In this document: positions 27,171 to 37,536 of the stretch, in pieces | Layout: every line of letters starts with the position of its first letter | Numbering within the stretch: the stretch's first letter is position 1 | Assembly: GCF_017874375.1 (NCBI RefSeq) | Contig: NZ_JAGGLK010000003.1 | Location: 496,001 to 560,000, forward strand | DNA: 64,000 nucleotides | Direction of reading: 5' to 3' | DNA from: Methanohalophilus levihalophilus | Lineage (GTDB): Archaea; Halobacteriota; Methanosarcinia; Methanosarcinales; Methanosarcinaceae | Position numbers and translations under genes: made by a program | The notes under the pieces: model-generated | Database searches by the model: none | Seen by the model: only the letters and a program-made list of their open reading frames with translations | Told to the model about the DNA's origin: nothing

Positions 27171-27848
27171 ATGCACCCTGAAATCAGGGTCAAGATTTGT
27201 GGCATGAGGTATGCCGAGGATGTAGAGATTGCAGTAGCCTGCGGTGCAGATTCGGTAGGATTTATTACTGAAGTTCCGGTGAATACCCCAAGGAATCTCG
27301 ATATACTACGTGCTTCTGAACTAATCGGCCTGGTTCCTGAGTCAATATAGTCTGTGATTGTAATGATGCCATCTTCAACAGAACATGCACTTGGTATGAT
27401 AGAGACTGCAATGCCGGATTGTGTTCAGGTTCATTCGACTGTGGAAGCAACAATACTTCACAGCATTCGCAGTTACTCAGATGTGCAGCTGCATCAGGTA
27501 TTCCCGCTTCCGGAACAGGCAACTATGGACCACGCAGTGGATATTATTAATAAAGTGAATTTGCTGATTGACGCAGATCTCGTAGACGGGATTGTTCTTG
27601 ATACCGGTTCAGCAAATGGCGGTGGGAGTGGCAAGGTGCATGACTGGAATATAAGTCGGGAAATTGTTGGTGAACTGGATTTGCCTGTAATAGTTGCAGG
27701 TGGTTTAACTCCTGAAAATGTTGCATCCTGCGTGGAACAGATATCTCCATATGGTGTTGACGTGTCTTCAGGCGTTGAAAAAGATGGGCATAAAGACGAA
27801 TCATTAGTATGCGAATTTATTGAAAATGCAAGGTGTAGTTTATGTTGA
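27171..27848 (+). CDS. trpF: Phosphoribosylanthranilate isomerase with in-frame TAG at codon 60
   Basis: From ATG 27171 (10 bases after GGAGG) the frame runs 226 codons to TGA 27846-27848, with one internal TAG at 27348-27350. The first part has RVKICGMRYAEDV (catalytic Cys10) and GADSVGFI; after the TAG the frame continues as VIVMMPSSTEHAL, with the catalytic Asp in GIVLDTGSANGGGSGKVHDW and the phosphate loop VIVAGGLTPENV. The two catalytic residues lie on opposite sides of the TAG, there is no frame change, and the length is that of a normal TrpF. The simplest reading in this group of organisms is UAG decoded as pyrrolysine; a fresh nonsense mutation or a sequencing error are the alternatives. 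Confidence 0.85.
27348..27350 (+). other. In-frame UAG codon, candidate pyrrolysine site
   Basis: TAG at codon 60 of trpF, between GLVPESI and SVIVMMP. It takes the place of one residue in a loop before a core strand, away from the two catalytic residues. No other in-frame stop and no shift is present in the gene. Confidence 0.6.
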
Positions 27849-29419
27849 ATTTAGATTTCAGCAGGGATGAATTCATCGATCTTATTCGGGGTCAGTCCGG
27901 GCCATGCATGGTCCAGCTTATGGCTGAGATTCCTGCGAATTGTACTCCTCTGCAACTTTACAGCCTGATACATGACAACCCATTTACCTACCTCCTTGAA
28001 TCTGTGGAAAAAGAGAGCAGACACGCACGTTTTTCCTTCATTGGTGCAAATCCCGAATTTGTACTTTCCGTTTCTGGGAAGAGTGTATCAATTGATTATC
28101 CATACAGGAACGCTTTTGTGACAGAATCAGTTGAAGGTCTCAAGAATGTGTGCGAGTCCTATAATGAAAAGGAAAAGAGTTTCACAGGAACAATAAAAAA
28201 TAGCTTTAATCCCCTTGATGCAATTCGCTCTTCATTTGTAACATCACGTAACATTCCTCTCCTGAATGAGAAAGGATTTGGTAAACAGACTTTCCTTGGA
28301 GGTGCAATTGGCTATCTTGGTTATGATTTGATCTATGAGTGCCTGCTTGATCAGTCAATGCCTTTTGATTCGAAAATGCCGGATGCACGCCTGATGTTTT
28401 GTCAGGAAACGTTCCTTTTTGATCACATGGAAGACAAAATATATCTTGTTTTTTCACCATTCATGCGGTCCGAAGATGACCCTGCTGAAATATATGATGG
28501 CATTCTTGCAAGAGCATCGGAAATGCAGGATGTTCTGACCAAAGCTTCAGATATTCAGTTGCAACCTATAGGTGAAGATTCGAATGCAAAACTGGTTGGT
28601 TGCAGTATGGATCAGGAACTGTTTGAAGATGCGGTACGTAAATCAAAGGAGCATGTGTTTGACGGGGATATTTTTCAGGTTGTAATATCCCGAAAATGTG
28701 AAGTCGCTTCAGAGGACTCTTCCTTCCAGCTGTACAGGAAACTCAGGGATATCAATCCCAGTCCGTACATGTATATCCTCGATCTTGACGATGTAGGAAT
28801 AATAGGTGCAAGCCCTGAAACTCTCATGAGTATTCACAAGAGGCAGGTTTCCACAAATCCCATTGCAGGAACCTGTAAGAGGGGGCAGAACGAGGAAGAA
28901 GATCTTTCCTGTGCTTCTGCTATGTTAAACGATGAAAAAGAAAAAGCAGAACATATCATGCTGGTAGATCTTTCTCGAAATGATGTAAGAAGAGTTGCAA
29001 AGGGTGGCACTGTAGAAGTCGAGGATTTCATGAAAGTTGTCCGATATTCCCATGTCCAGCATATTGAAAGCACGGTTGTGGGCGATCTCAGGCCTGAATG
29101 TGACCAGTTTGATGCATTTGTTGCCTTGATGCCTGCAGGAACCCTTTCCGGAGCTCCAAAGGTCCGTGCCATGGAAATAATTCGTGATATTGAAAGTGCA
29201 CCAAGAGGCGCTTATGGAGGTGGAGTGGGCTATTTCTCATGGAATGGTGATCTGGATTTTGCAATTACTATAAGGACAATTGTGAAACAGGGAAATAAAC
29301 TTAGTATACAGGCAGGGGCAGGAATAGTTGCTGATTCAGATCCTGCATCAGAGTACAGGGAAACCGAAAACAAAATGGCAGCCATGCTCAGGGCGGTAGG
29401 TGTAACTGATGGGAATTAA
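27842..29419 (+). CDS. trpE: Anthranilate synthase component I
   Basis: A 525-aa chorismate-using enzyme. The N-terminal part has YTYLLES-like FTYLLESVEKESRHARFSF (regulatory region), and the C-terminal chorismate domain has DIFQVVISR, SPYMYILDL, SPETLMS, PIAGTCKRG, HIMLVDLSRND, and MPAGTLSGAPKVRAME. It forms anthranilate from chorismate with the TrpG amidotransferase. It overlaps trpF by seven bases and trpG by eleven, so the operon is tightly coupled. Feedback inhibition by tryptophan is usual for the family. Confidence 0.95.
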   Translation: MLNLDFSRDEFIDLIRGQSGPCMVQLMAEIPANCTPLQLYSLIHDNPFTYLLESVEKESRHARFSFIGANPEFVLSVSGKSVSIDYPYRNAFVTESVEGLKNVCESYNEKEKSFTGTIKNSFNPLDAIRSSFVTSRNIPLLNEKGFGKQTFLGGAIGYLGYDLIYECLLDQSMPFDSKMPDARLMFCQETFLFDHMEDKIYLVFSPFMRSEDDPAEIYDGILARASEMQDVLTKASDIQLQPIGEDSNAKLVGCSMDQELFEDAVRKSKEHVFDGDIFQVVISRKCEVASEDSSFQLYRKLRDINPSPYMYILDLDDVGIIGASPETLMSIHKRQVSTNPIAGTCKRGQNEEEDLSCASAMLNDEKEKAEHIMLVDLSRNDVRRVAKGGTVEVEDFMKVVRYSHVQHIESTVVGDLRPECDQFDAFVALMPAGTLSGAPKVRAMEIIRDIESAPRGAYGGGVGYFSWNGDLDFAITIRTIVKQGNKLSIQAGAGIVADSDPASEYRETENKMAAMLRAVGVTDGN

Positions 29420-30005
29420 TGTAGTTTTTATCGATAATCGTGATTCATTCGTCTGGAACCTTGTGGATGCCTTTTCGATACTAGGGGTGGAAACAAAAGT
29501 GGTTCCAAACACAGTCACAGTTGAAGAGATTAGAAGCCTTTCACCGGATGCCATCGTAGTATCTCCAGGTCCCGGGAGACCTGACAATTCCAGGGATATA
29601 GGCAATTGTCTTGAAGTTATCCGGGAATTTGCACCGAAAGTTCCGATTTTGGGCGTTTGTCTCGGACATCAGGCAATCAATGAAACATTTGGAGGCCACA
29701 CTTCCAGAGCACAATGTGGTCCCATCCACGGAAAAACATCCGAAGTTTACCATAAAGAGTCTGCATTATTTGACGGTGTCCCAAGCCCTTTTACAGGTGG
29801 AAGGTATCACTCCCTTGCAATTTCTGCGCTTGCTCCCCCTCTGGAAGTCATTGCAGAAACTCCTGATGGTACAATCATGGCTGTGAAACACAAGGATTAC
29901 CTTACATTTGGTGTCCAGTTTCATCCGGAATCGGTTCTCATGGAAGAAGGCCTGAAAATCATCGAAAATTTCATATCAATTGCCCAATCCGGGCACAACC
30001 CTTAA
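29409..30005 (+). CDS. trpG: Anthranilate synthase component II (glutamine amidotransferase)
   Basis: A 198-aa class I amidotransferase: FIDNRDSFVWNLVDAF at the start, SPGPGRPDNS, the nucleophile in GVCLGHQAI (~residue 80), and the His/Glu pair in VQFHPES near 172. It supplies ammonia to TrpE. The operon order here is trpD-F-E-G; trpC, trpA and trpB are not in the window. Confidence 0.95.
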   Translation: MGINVVFIDNRDSFVWNLVDAFSILGVETKVVPNTVTVEEIRSLSPDAIVVSPGPGRPDNSRDIGNCLEVIREFAPKVPILGVCLGHQAINETFGGHTSRAQCGPIHGKTSEVYHKESALFDGVPSPFTGGRYHSLAISALAPPLEVIAETPDGTIMAVKHKDYLTFGVQFHPESVLMEEGLKIIENFISIAQSGHNP

Positions 30006-30031
30006 AGGTCTGATTGATTTATTTCCAGAAT

Positions 30032-30571
30032 ATGTTTATTGCTCTTACAGGCACTCCCGGTACCGGCAAGACGTCAGTTACTGATGTTCTTGAAAATAGC
30101 TATGGTTACCGGGTGATCCATCTAAACGATGTCATAAAGAGCGAACGTCTTTTTGAAGAAGTGGATGAAGACAGGGATTGCGTACTTGCGGAGATGGATA
30201 TGATAGCCAACTATCTGGAAGGGCAGTCTTCAGACAAGGATATTATAATAGTAGATAGCCATCTGTCGCATCATTTCGCACAGCAATGCATTGTCTTAAG
30301 AACAGCACCTTCTGATCTAAGAACACGTCTGCTTTCCCGTGGCTATAGAGATCGTAAAGTCGAAGAGAACGTGGAAGCCGAATGTCTTGATGTCATTCTG
30401 GTTGAAGCGGTTGAGATGTGCGAAGATGTCTTTGAGGTAGAAACTACGGGGAGACATTCAACTGATGTAGCAAAGGATATTCACGGGATTGTAACTGCAA
30501 TTTCTTCAGGTTCTTCTCCTGATTCAAGGTTTTCTCCGGGATCCTTCAACTGGATTGAGGAGATCCTCTGA
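30032..30571 (+). CDS. Adenylate kinase-like protein, Fap7/hCINAP type
   Basis: About 179 aa with a P-loop at the very start (FIALTGTPGTGKTSVTDVL) and VDSHLSHHF and LRTRLLSRGY segments, which match archaeal Fap7/AK6 proteins that act in 18S/16S rRNA maturation and as adenylate kinases. ATG 30032 puts the P-loop at the usual place; a TTG at 30014 lies a few bases after AAAGGTC and is a possible start. It follows trpG by 8 to 26 bases, so it may be read from the trp promoter. Confidence 0.8.
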   Translation: MFIALTGTPGTGKTSVTDVLENSYGYRVIHLNDVIKSERLFEEVDEDRDCVLAEMDMIANYLEGQSSDKDIIIVDSHLSHHFAQQCIVLRTAPSDLRTRLLSRGYRDRKVEENVEAECLDVILVEAVEMCEDVFEVETTGRHSTDVAKDIHGIVTAISSGSSPDSRFSPGSFNWIEEIL

Positions 30572-30682
30572 AAAATCCTATGTTATCCTTATGGATCACA
30601 TGCATAATTCAAAAAGTACTCTTTATATCCAGTAATTCTCTATCAAGGGATTGGGGCTTACAAGAGGTTTAACCCGCATTTC

Positions 30683-30714
30683 GAAGTCGGATATAGCGGA
30701 TACAATCCGGCTTC
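30683..30714. other. Hairpin between convergent genes
   Basis: GAAGTCGGAT (30683-30692) pairs with ATCCGGCTTC (30705-30714), 10 bp with one G-U pair and a 12-nt loop. It lies in the 182-base gap between the 3' ends of the Fap7-type gene and nadM. No T-run follows on either strand, so a bidirectional terminator is possible but not clear. The rest of the gap shows nothing specific. Confidence 0.5.
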
Positions 30715-30753
30715 GGTGGATTCCAGATATCTAAAAAAGCTGAAAAGTCTCTT

Positions 30754-33303
<2,550 letters not shown>

Positions 33304-33336
33304 TTATTAGTGATTAACGTTAGTGAAGGAAGACAC

Positions 33337-33362
33337 ACATATATTAAAACCTTATTGGTTTT
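33337..33362 (-). promoter_or_regulatory. mer promoter with inverted repeat
   Basis: On the minus strand TTTAATATATGTG (~33337-33348) fits a TATA box ~50 bases before the mer start. AAAACC-TTATT-GGTTTT (33346-33362) is a perfect 6-bp inverted repeat just upstream and partly overlapping it, at the BRE/operator position. Confidence 0.5.
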
Positions 33363-33677
33363 CTGCTGTCGTGTCCGTTTTAGAACCTCTTTTACATGAA
33401 TTTTATTCCATTAATCCCGTAGAAAAGGAAATGGAAAAATCAATACACCGATATCAATAAATAATGCTCTCCCAATCTTTATTATGTAACAAATCTCAGG
33501 AGTGAGGTAAATCAATATCTGAAAGTGGTTCAATAATTCACATATAGTTAGTGTAGTACCGAAATTCAGATCGCTGAAGCGGGTGTTGGTGTACCAATTT
33601 CTGCGATTAGGGAAAAGATCTCATTGGAACTAAATTCTGTATTTATTACTTTTAAATTCACAGTTTGGTGATTAGTA
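33363..33677. other. Gap of ~315 bases without a clear gene
   Basis: No start-to-stop gene is seen. The segment 33560-33640 on the plus strand reads as a protein-like stretch (IQIAEAGVGVPISAIREKI) with no start codon, which may be a decayed gene. A TTGGT-GT-ACCAA inverted repeat lies near 33586-33597. The promoter of the DUF2180 genes should be in the AT-rich last 60 bases. Confidence 0.4.
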
Positions 33678-33914
33678 ATGAAATGTTATGAATGTGAAAA
33701 AGAAGGCAAAACCACCGATACAGTAGGTATTTGCATAATTTGTGGAAGAGGTGTTTGTAAAGACCACCTTGTAAGGGAACAGGTTCCGGTATTGGAAGGA
33801 GAATATCAGGTAAGGGTCAAATGTATGGGAGATGCATGTGAACTAAAGGATATGCAGCCCCTGCTTAAGGTAGTCTGCAAGCCATGCCACGAAGCCCTGA
33901 AGGAAAACTTCTGA
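33678..33914 (+). CDS. DUF2180 small Cys-rich protein (copy 1)
   Basis: 78 aa with paired cysteines: MKCYECEKEG, ICIICGRGVCKDHL, CMGDACEL, and CKPCHEAL. The spacing suggests one or two zinc sites of B-box or treble-clef type; it fits DUF2180, a family found in methanogens. Function unknown. It is the first gene of the plus-strand redox island, 11 bases before a second copy, with no ribosome-binding site that stands out. Confidence 0.75.
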   Translation: MKCYECEKEGKTTDTVGICIICGRGVCKDHLVREQVPVLEGEYQVRVKCMGDACELKDMQPLLKVVCKPCHEALKENF

Positions 33915-33925
33915 GGTGATTTACA

Positions 33926-34144
33926 ATGATGAAATGTTATGATTGTGCTGAAGATGGAAAAGAAGTTGAAGCTTCCGCAGTATGTATTGTCTGTGGTAAA
34001 GGTCTCTGTAGCGATCACTCAAAAGAGGTTCCACTCCCGTTGACAGTGGGAAAGCCTCCTGAAGTAAAGCGCCTGCACAAAAGCCTTCCACACTTCATGT
34101 GCAACTATTGCTTTGACAACACAGTTGAAGATTCGTTCGACTGA
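33926..34144 (+). CDS. DUF2180 small Cys-rich protein (copy 2)
   Basis: 72 aa, a paralogue of the preceding gene: MKCYDCAEDG, VCIVCGKGLCSDHS, and CNYCFDN at the end; the central CMGDACEL pair of copy 1 is missing. AGGTGA lies six bases before the first ATG; a second ATG follows directly. The tandem pair probably arose by duplication. It is followed by the AhpD-like gene. Confidence 0.75.
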   Translation: MMKCYDCAEDGKEVEASAVCIVCGKGLCSDHSKEVPLPLTVGKPPEVKRLHKSLPHFMCNYCFDNTVEDSFD

Positions 34145-34168
34145 ATATGATGGGGAGGTTTGAAGAAA

Positions 34169-34519
34169 ATGAGCGAACACGAAGAGGTTGTAAAAAGTAT
34201 AGGGGACAAGATGGGTTTCACTCCAAAAATACTTGAAACCCTGAAAGATATAGATCCGCATTTTGTGAGAAAGTACAACCGCTGCAATGAGAAAATTCTC
34301 ACTGATGGAGCTATTGAAGCCAAATACAAGGTACTAATGGCCCTTGCTGTGGTTGCATCAAAGCAATGTGAAGCATGTACGGTTTCCCAGATGAGAAGCG
34401 CTCTTAACCACGGTGCTACAAAAGAAGAGATCATGGAAACCATGGAAGTTATTTCAATAACATCCGGGGCTCCGGCAGTGGCTGCCTGCAGGGATGCATT
34501 AAAGCTCCTGAAAGACTGA
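34169..34519 (+). CDS. Carboxymuconolactone decarboxylase/AhpD-like protein
   Basis: About 116 aa, all-helical CMD fold. The redox-type pair is in [26 protein letters not shown] (Cys-Glu-Ala-Cys followed by the conserved His), the AhpD signature. It is likely a thiol peroxidase or reductase; true decarboxylases lack the CxxC. ATG 34169 lies 10 bases after GGGGAGG; a TTG at 34160 is too close to it. It leads into the cytochrome gene. Confidence 0.82.
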   Translation: MSEHEEVVKSIGDKMGFTPKILETLKDIDPHFVRKYNRCNEKILTDGAIEAKYKVLMALAVVASKQCEACTVSQMRSALNHGATKEEIMETMEVISITSGAPAVAACRDALKLLKD

Positions 34520-34587
34520 ATCGATTCCAGAATCGGGAAGTTCACGAATACGAATTTCCCACTTTATTCATTTTCGGGGGGTTCTCT

Positions 34588-35979
34588 ATGCTATCCAAAA
34601 ACCCTGTTGTTTTGCTAAGTATCACAATCATTTTCTTAGTACTTGTATTACCAGCTACTGCTTTGCCTTCTTCGCATGGTGAATTTACATCAGATGAGTT
34701 TACTGAATACTCAAAGTGTGGACAGTGCCATGCTATAATTAGAAGTGAATGGGATGGAAGTATGCATGCAAATGCTTTCACAGATCCTTTTTATCAGGAA
34801 GAATTGAAGCTTGCCAGTGAAGACAGTGATGGTGCACTTGATCTCTTCTGCACTCGCTGCCATATTCCTGTAGGTGTGTTGTCGGCAGAAGTTCCGCCAA
34901 TTGATGGCTCACAAGCTAGCGATGTTGCTCTTGAAGCAGTTAGCTGCGATTTCTGTCACACTGTATCCGATAATGATGGGACTGGAAATGGTGCTTTCAT
35001 TTCTTCTCCGGGAACAACAAAGTACGGTCCATTTGATGATTCGGAATCTGCGTTCCATGGAAGTGAATATCTGGAGCTTTACCAGCAAGCAGAATACTGT
35101 GGAATGTGTCATCAGGTTTATCATCCAGCCAATGGGCTGGTTCTGGATGATACTTACATGGCCTGGGAAGAGGGTCCCTACTCCGAACGCGATGTAACAT
35201 GTCAGGATTGTCATATGACTCCTGGAATCACCGATTTTGAAGCCAATCCCGGAAGAGCCGGTTCAGGTGCACCCAAACGTGATCATATTTCCACCCACTA
35301 TTTCTCAGGTGCTAATGTCTTCGTAACAGGAATCCTTGATGAGGAAGATACTATTGAGCTTAATACAGAACGACTCCAGAAAGCTGCTACAGTTGAAGTT
35401 GCTATTCCAGAAACAGCTGAAGCCGGTGAAACTGTGAATATGGAGGTCAGCATCACAAATTCAGGTGCTGGTCACAATATTCCTACAGGTCTTATAGAAG
35501 CCCGGCAGATATGGCTTGAAGTTCTGGTTTCGGATGCTTCAGGCACTGTGTTGCTGGACAGTGGATCTCTGGACTCAGAAGGTAACATACAAAATGCAGT
35601 TGTTTACCAGACAAAGTTTGCAGATTCAGATGGTGAACCCACATTTAAGCTATGGGAAGCTGCATCGGTAATTTCAGACAACAGGATATCTCCTGAAGAT
35701 ACGGCAATCGAAGAGTTTTCTTTTGAAGTGCCGGAGAATGTTGCTGATCCTATTTCTGTAGACGTAAAACTATTGTACCGGTCTGCTCCGCAATCAATGA
35801 TAGATGATATCTTTGGAGACAATGTGCATGAAGTCCCAGTTGTGGAAATGAATTCCTATCGTGGAGCAATTAACGGCGATGTGCCCTCAGAATCAACTCC
35901 CGGATTCGGTGTTGCAGGGATGATCCTTTCATTGATGGGTGCCATATTATATCTCAGGTATGGGAAAAAGGAGGAATGA
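34588..35979 (+). CDS. Pentaheme cytochrome c, exported, PGF-CTERM anchored
   Basis: 463 aa. Residues 1-26 are a signal peptide. Five CXXCH motifs follow: CGQCH (44-48), CTRCH (88-92), CDFCH (120-124), CGMCH (171-175) and CQDCH (205-209). Further His residues (e.g. HANAF, FHGSEY, HISTHYF) could be distal ligands as in cytochrome c554-type folds. Residues ~260-425 look like a beta-rich Ig-type domain. The end has TPGFG at ~437, a hydrophobic stretch and GKKEE, a PGF-CTERM archaeosortase A signal. It should sit outside the membrane, tethered to the surface. It is not the heptaheme MmcA by heme count. The ferredoxin gene follows after one base. Confidence 0.88.
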   Translation: MLSKNPVVLLSITIIFLVLVLPATALPSSHGEFTSDEFTEYSKCGQCHAIIRSEWDGSMHANAFTDPFYQEELKLASEDSDGALDLFCTRCHIPVGVLSAEVPPIDGSQASDVALEAVSCDFCHTVSDNDGTGNGAFISSPGTTKYGPFDDSESAFHGSEYLELYQQAEYCGMCHQVYHPANGLVLDDTYMAWEEGPYSERDVTCQDCHMTPGITDFEANPGRAGSGAPKRDHISTHYFSGANVFVTGILDEEDTIELNTERLQKAATVEVAIPETAEAGETVNMEVSITNSGAGHNIPTGLIEARQIWLEVLVSDASGTVLLDSGSLDSEGNIQNAVVYQTKFADSDGEPTFKLWEAASVISDNRISPEDTAIEEFSFEVPENVADPISVDVKLLYRSAPQSMIDDIFGDNVHEVPVVEMNSYRGAINGDVPSESTPGFGVAGMILSLMGAILYLRYGKKEE

Positions 35980-35980
35980 C

Positions 35981-36172
35981 ATGCCGCCGATTGTAGATGA
36001 GGACAGGTGTACTGGTGTTGGTGCATGTGCTGAAATTTGTCCGACGGAAGTAATTGATCTTGAGACAAAAAGTGAAGGGAAAACAATTGCCGTAATTGCA
36101 CGCCCTGAAGACTGCACAGAATGTGAACAATGCGTAAACGTCTGTCCCGAAGATGCAATCAGTATGGAGTAA
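35981..36172 (+). CDS. Ferredoxin with one complete and one three-cysteine cluster motif
   Basis: 63 aa from ATG 35981 (MPPIVDEDR). The C-terminal motif CTECEQCVNVCP is complete (Cys 45, 48, 51, 55). The N-terminal motif reads CTGVGACAEICP: the second Cys is Val13, leaving Cys 10, 16 and 20. Such loss usually gives a [3Fe-4S] centre or one with a non-Cys ligand. The ferredoxin at 13313-13486 has all eight. It sits between the cytochrome and the iron-sulfur flavoprotein genes, so it is probably an electron carrier for that set. Confidence 0.9.
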   Translation: MPPIVDEDRCTGVGACAEICPTEVIDLETKSEGKTIAVIARPEDCTECEQCVNVCPEDAISME

Positions 36173-36185
36173 AAAGGGGTATTGT

Positions 36186-36797
36186 ATGTCAGATAATGAA
36201 CCAATAAAAATTCTGGGAATATCGGGAAGCCCCCGAAAAAAATCCACAGATTATGCCGTAAAATATGCTCTCCAGCACGCTGAAGAGAAGTTTGGTGCAG
36301 AAACCCAATATTTCTCTGCCAGGGGAATGGACCTTAAGTTCTGTATCCACTGTGATCATTGCATCAGGACAAAGAAGGGTTGTATTCACAAGGATGATAT
36401 TGTTTCACTTTATGATATGATGCTCTGGGCAGATGCCTGGATTATCGGGACACCTGTTTATCAGGGAAATCTGAGTGCTCAAACCAAGACTATTATGGAC
36501 AGATGTCGTGCTGTTGTGGCAAAAGACCCAAAATCATTCCAGAACAAAGTTGGATCTGCATTGGCAGTTGGCGGTGACCGTGTAGGTGGGCAGGAGCCTG
36601 CAATCAAGACCATCCTTGATTTCTACGTTATCAGTGAAATGATTCCGGTATCAGGTGGTTCATTTGGTTCTAATCTGGGTGGTACGCTCTGGTCTCAGGA
36701 TAAAGGTGCCGAAGGAACTTCCGAGGACTCGGAAGGCTTGCGTAGTTTGAGGAAAACTGTGAACCGAATGGTTACTATGGCCCAGAAGTTCAAATGA
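36186..36797 (+). CDS. Iron-sulfur flavoprotein (Isf), NADPH-dependent FMN reductase fold
   Basis: 203 aa from ATG 36186 (MSDNEPIKIL), behind AAGGGGT. ILGISGSPRKKSTDY is the FMN phosphate loop; the compact cysteine motif CIHCDHCIRTKKGC (CX2CX2CX6C) is the [4Fe-4S] site of the Isf family; GTPVYQGNLSAQTK is the second FMN loop. Isf from Methanosarcina accepts electrons from ferredoxin and can reduce O2 or H2O2. Here it stands in a run with the ferredoxin and two more flavoproteins. Its stop overlaps a possible start of the next gene. Confidence 0.87.
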   Translation: MSDNEPIKILGISGSPRKKSTDYAVKYALQHAEEKFGAETQYFSARGMDLKFCIHCDHCIRTKKGCIHKDDIVSLYDMMLWADAWIIGTPVYQGNLSAQTKTIMDRCRAVVAKDPKSFQNKVGSALAVGGDRVGGQEPAIKTILDFYVISEMIPVSGGSFGSNLGGTLWSQDKGAEGTSEDSEGLRSLRKTVNRMVTMAQKFK

Positions 36798-36817
36798 GGC
36801 TGAAAATGGGGAATTTA

Positions 36818-37513
36818 ATGGAATTTGAAGTAATCCTTAATGATGTTATACCTCGAACTCATGATGTGAAGAGTTTCCGTTTTAATAAGCCAGAAGGTTT
36901 TGACTATCTTGCAGGCCAATACATCATGGTTTCAGTTTCTGTAGATGGTACTGTTTTGAAAAAACCCTTAACAATCTCCAGCAGCCCTTTAGATGAAGAT
37001 CTTGAGTTTACAAAGAAGCTTACAGGACACGAATTTTCTAATGCTCTTGATTCTTTGAATGCAGGCGATTCTTTCACAATTGATGGGCCTTACGGAAAGC
37101 TTACTTTTGAAGGAGAATATGACAAAATTGCACTGATAAGTGGTGGAATTGGAATAACTCCTATGATAAGCATCTGTAAAAATTGTACTGATCAAAAAGC
37201 ACCTTTTGATATCGTCCTCATAGCAAGTAACAAGACTGAGGAGGATATTGCTTTCCGTAAAGAGCTTGAGCAAATGGAGTCTGAAAATCCTCATCTTCGT
37301 GTGGTTCACACCCTTACCAGGGCAGATGATAGTTGGAAGGGTTGCAGGGAGCATATTTGCGAAAATATGATATTAAAAGAAATACCAGATTATAAGGAAA
37401 GGGTATTCTATCTTTGCGGACCTCCGGGGATGGTGAAAGCCGTAAAGGAACTTCTGGTTGAAATGGATATACCAAAATCAATGATGAAAATTGAATTAAT
37501 TACAGGATACTAA
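36818..37513 (+). CDS. Ferredoxin-NAD(P)+ reductase-like flavoprotein
   Basis: 231 aa from ATG 36818 (MEFEVILND), six bases after GGGG; ATG 36794 and 36806 are upstream options. The FAD domain has AGQYIMVSV and KPLTISSSP, the NAD(P) domain ISGGIGITPM and FYLCGPPGMV, and the end is IELITGY. No 2Fe-2S domain is attached, unlike PyrK-type subunits. It should transfer electrons between NAD(P)H and an Fe-S or flavin partner, probably the ferredoxin or Isf encoded next to it. Confidence 0.83.
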   Translation: MEFEVILNDVIPRTHDVKSFRFNKPEGFDYLAGQYIMVSVSVDGTVLKKPLTISSSPLDEDLEFTKKLTGHEFSNALDSLNAGDSFTIDGPYGKLTFEGEYDKIALISGGIGITPMISICKNCTDQKAPFDIVLIASNKTEEDIAFRKELEQMESENPHLRVVHTLTRADDSWKGCREHICENMILKEIPDYKERVFYLCGPPGMVKAVKELLVEMDIPKSMMKIELITGY

Positions 37514-37536
37514 TTAGGAATTAAAAGAGGGATTGT

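Noticed and set aside
27171-27848. trpF as a plain pseudogene, or as a shorter gene starting after the TAG
   Set aside because: There is no other lesion, the operon is tight, and a start after the TAG would lose the catalytic Cys; UAG read-through explains more.
30660-30745. A tRNA-like fold between the Fap7-type gene and nadM
   Set aside because: No acceptor stem or proper T loop can be formed; only the single hairpin is supported.
34588-35979. Cytochrome as the heptaheme MmcA
   Set aside because: Only five CXXCH motifs are present and it has a C-terminal beta domain with a PGF-CTERM end.
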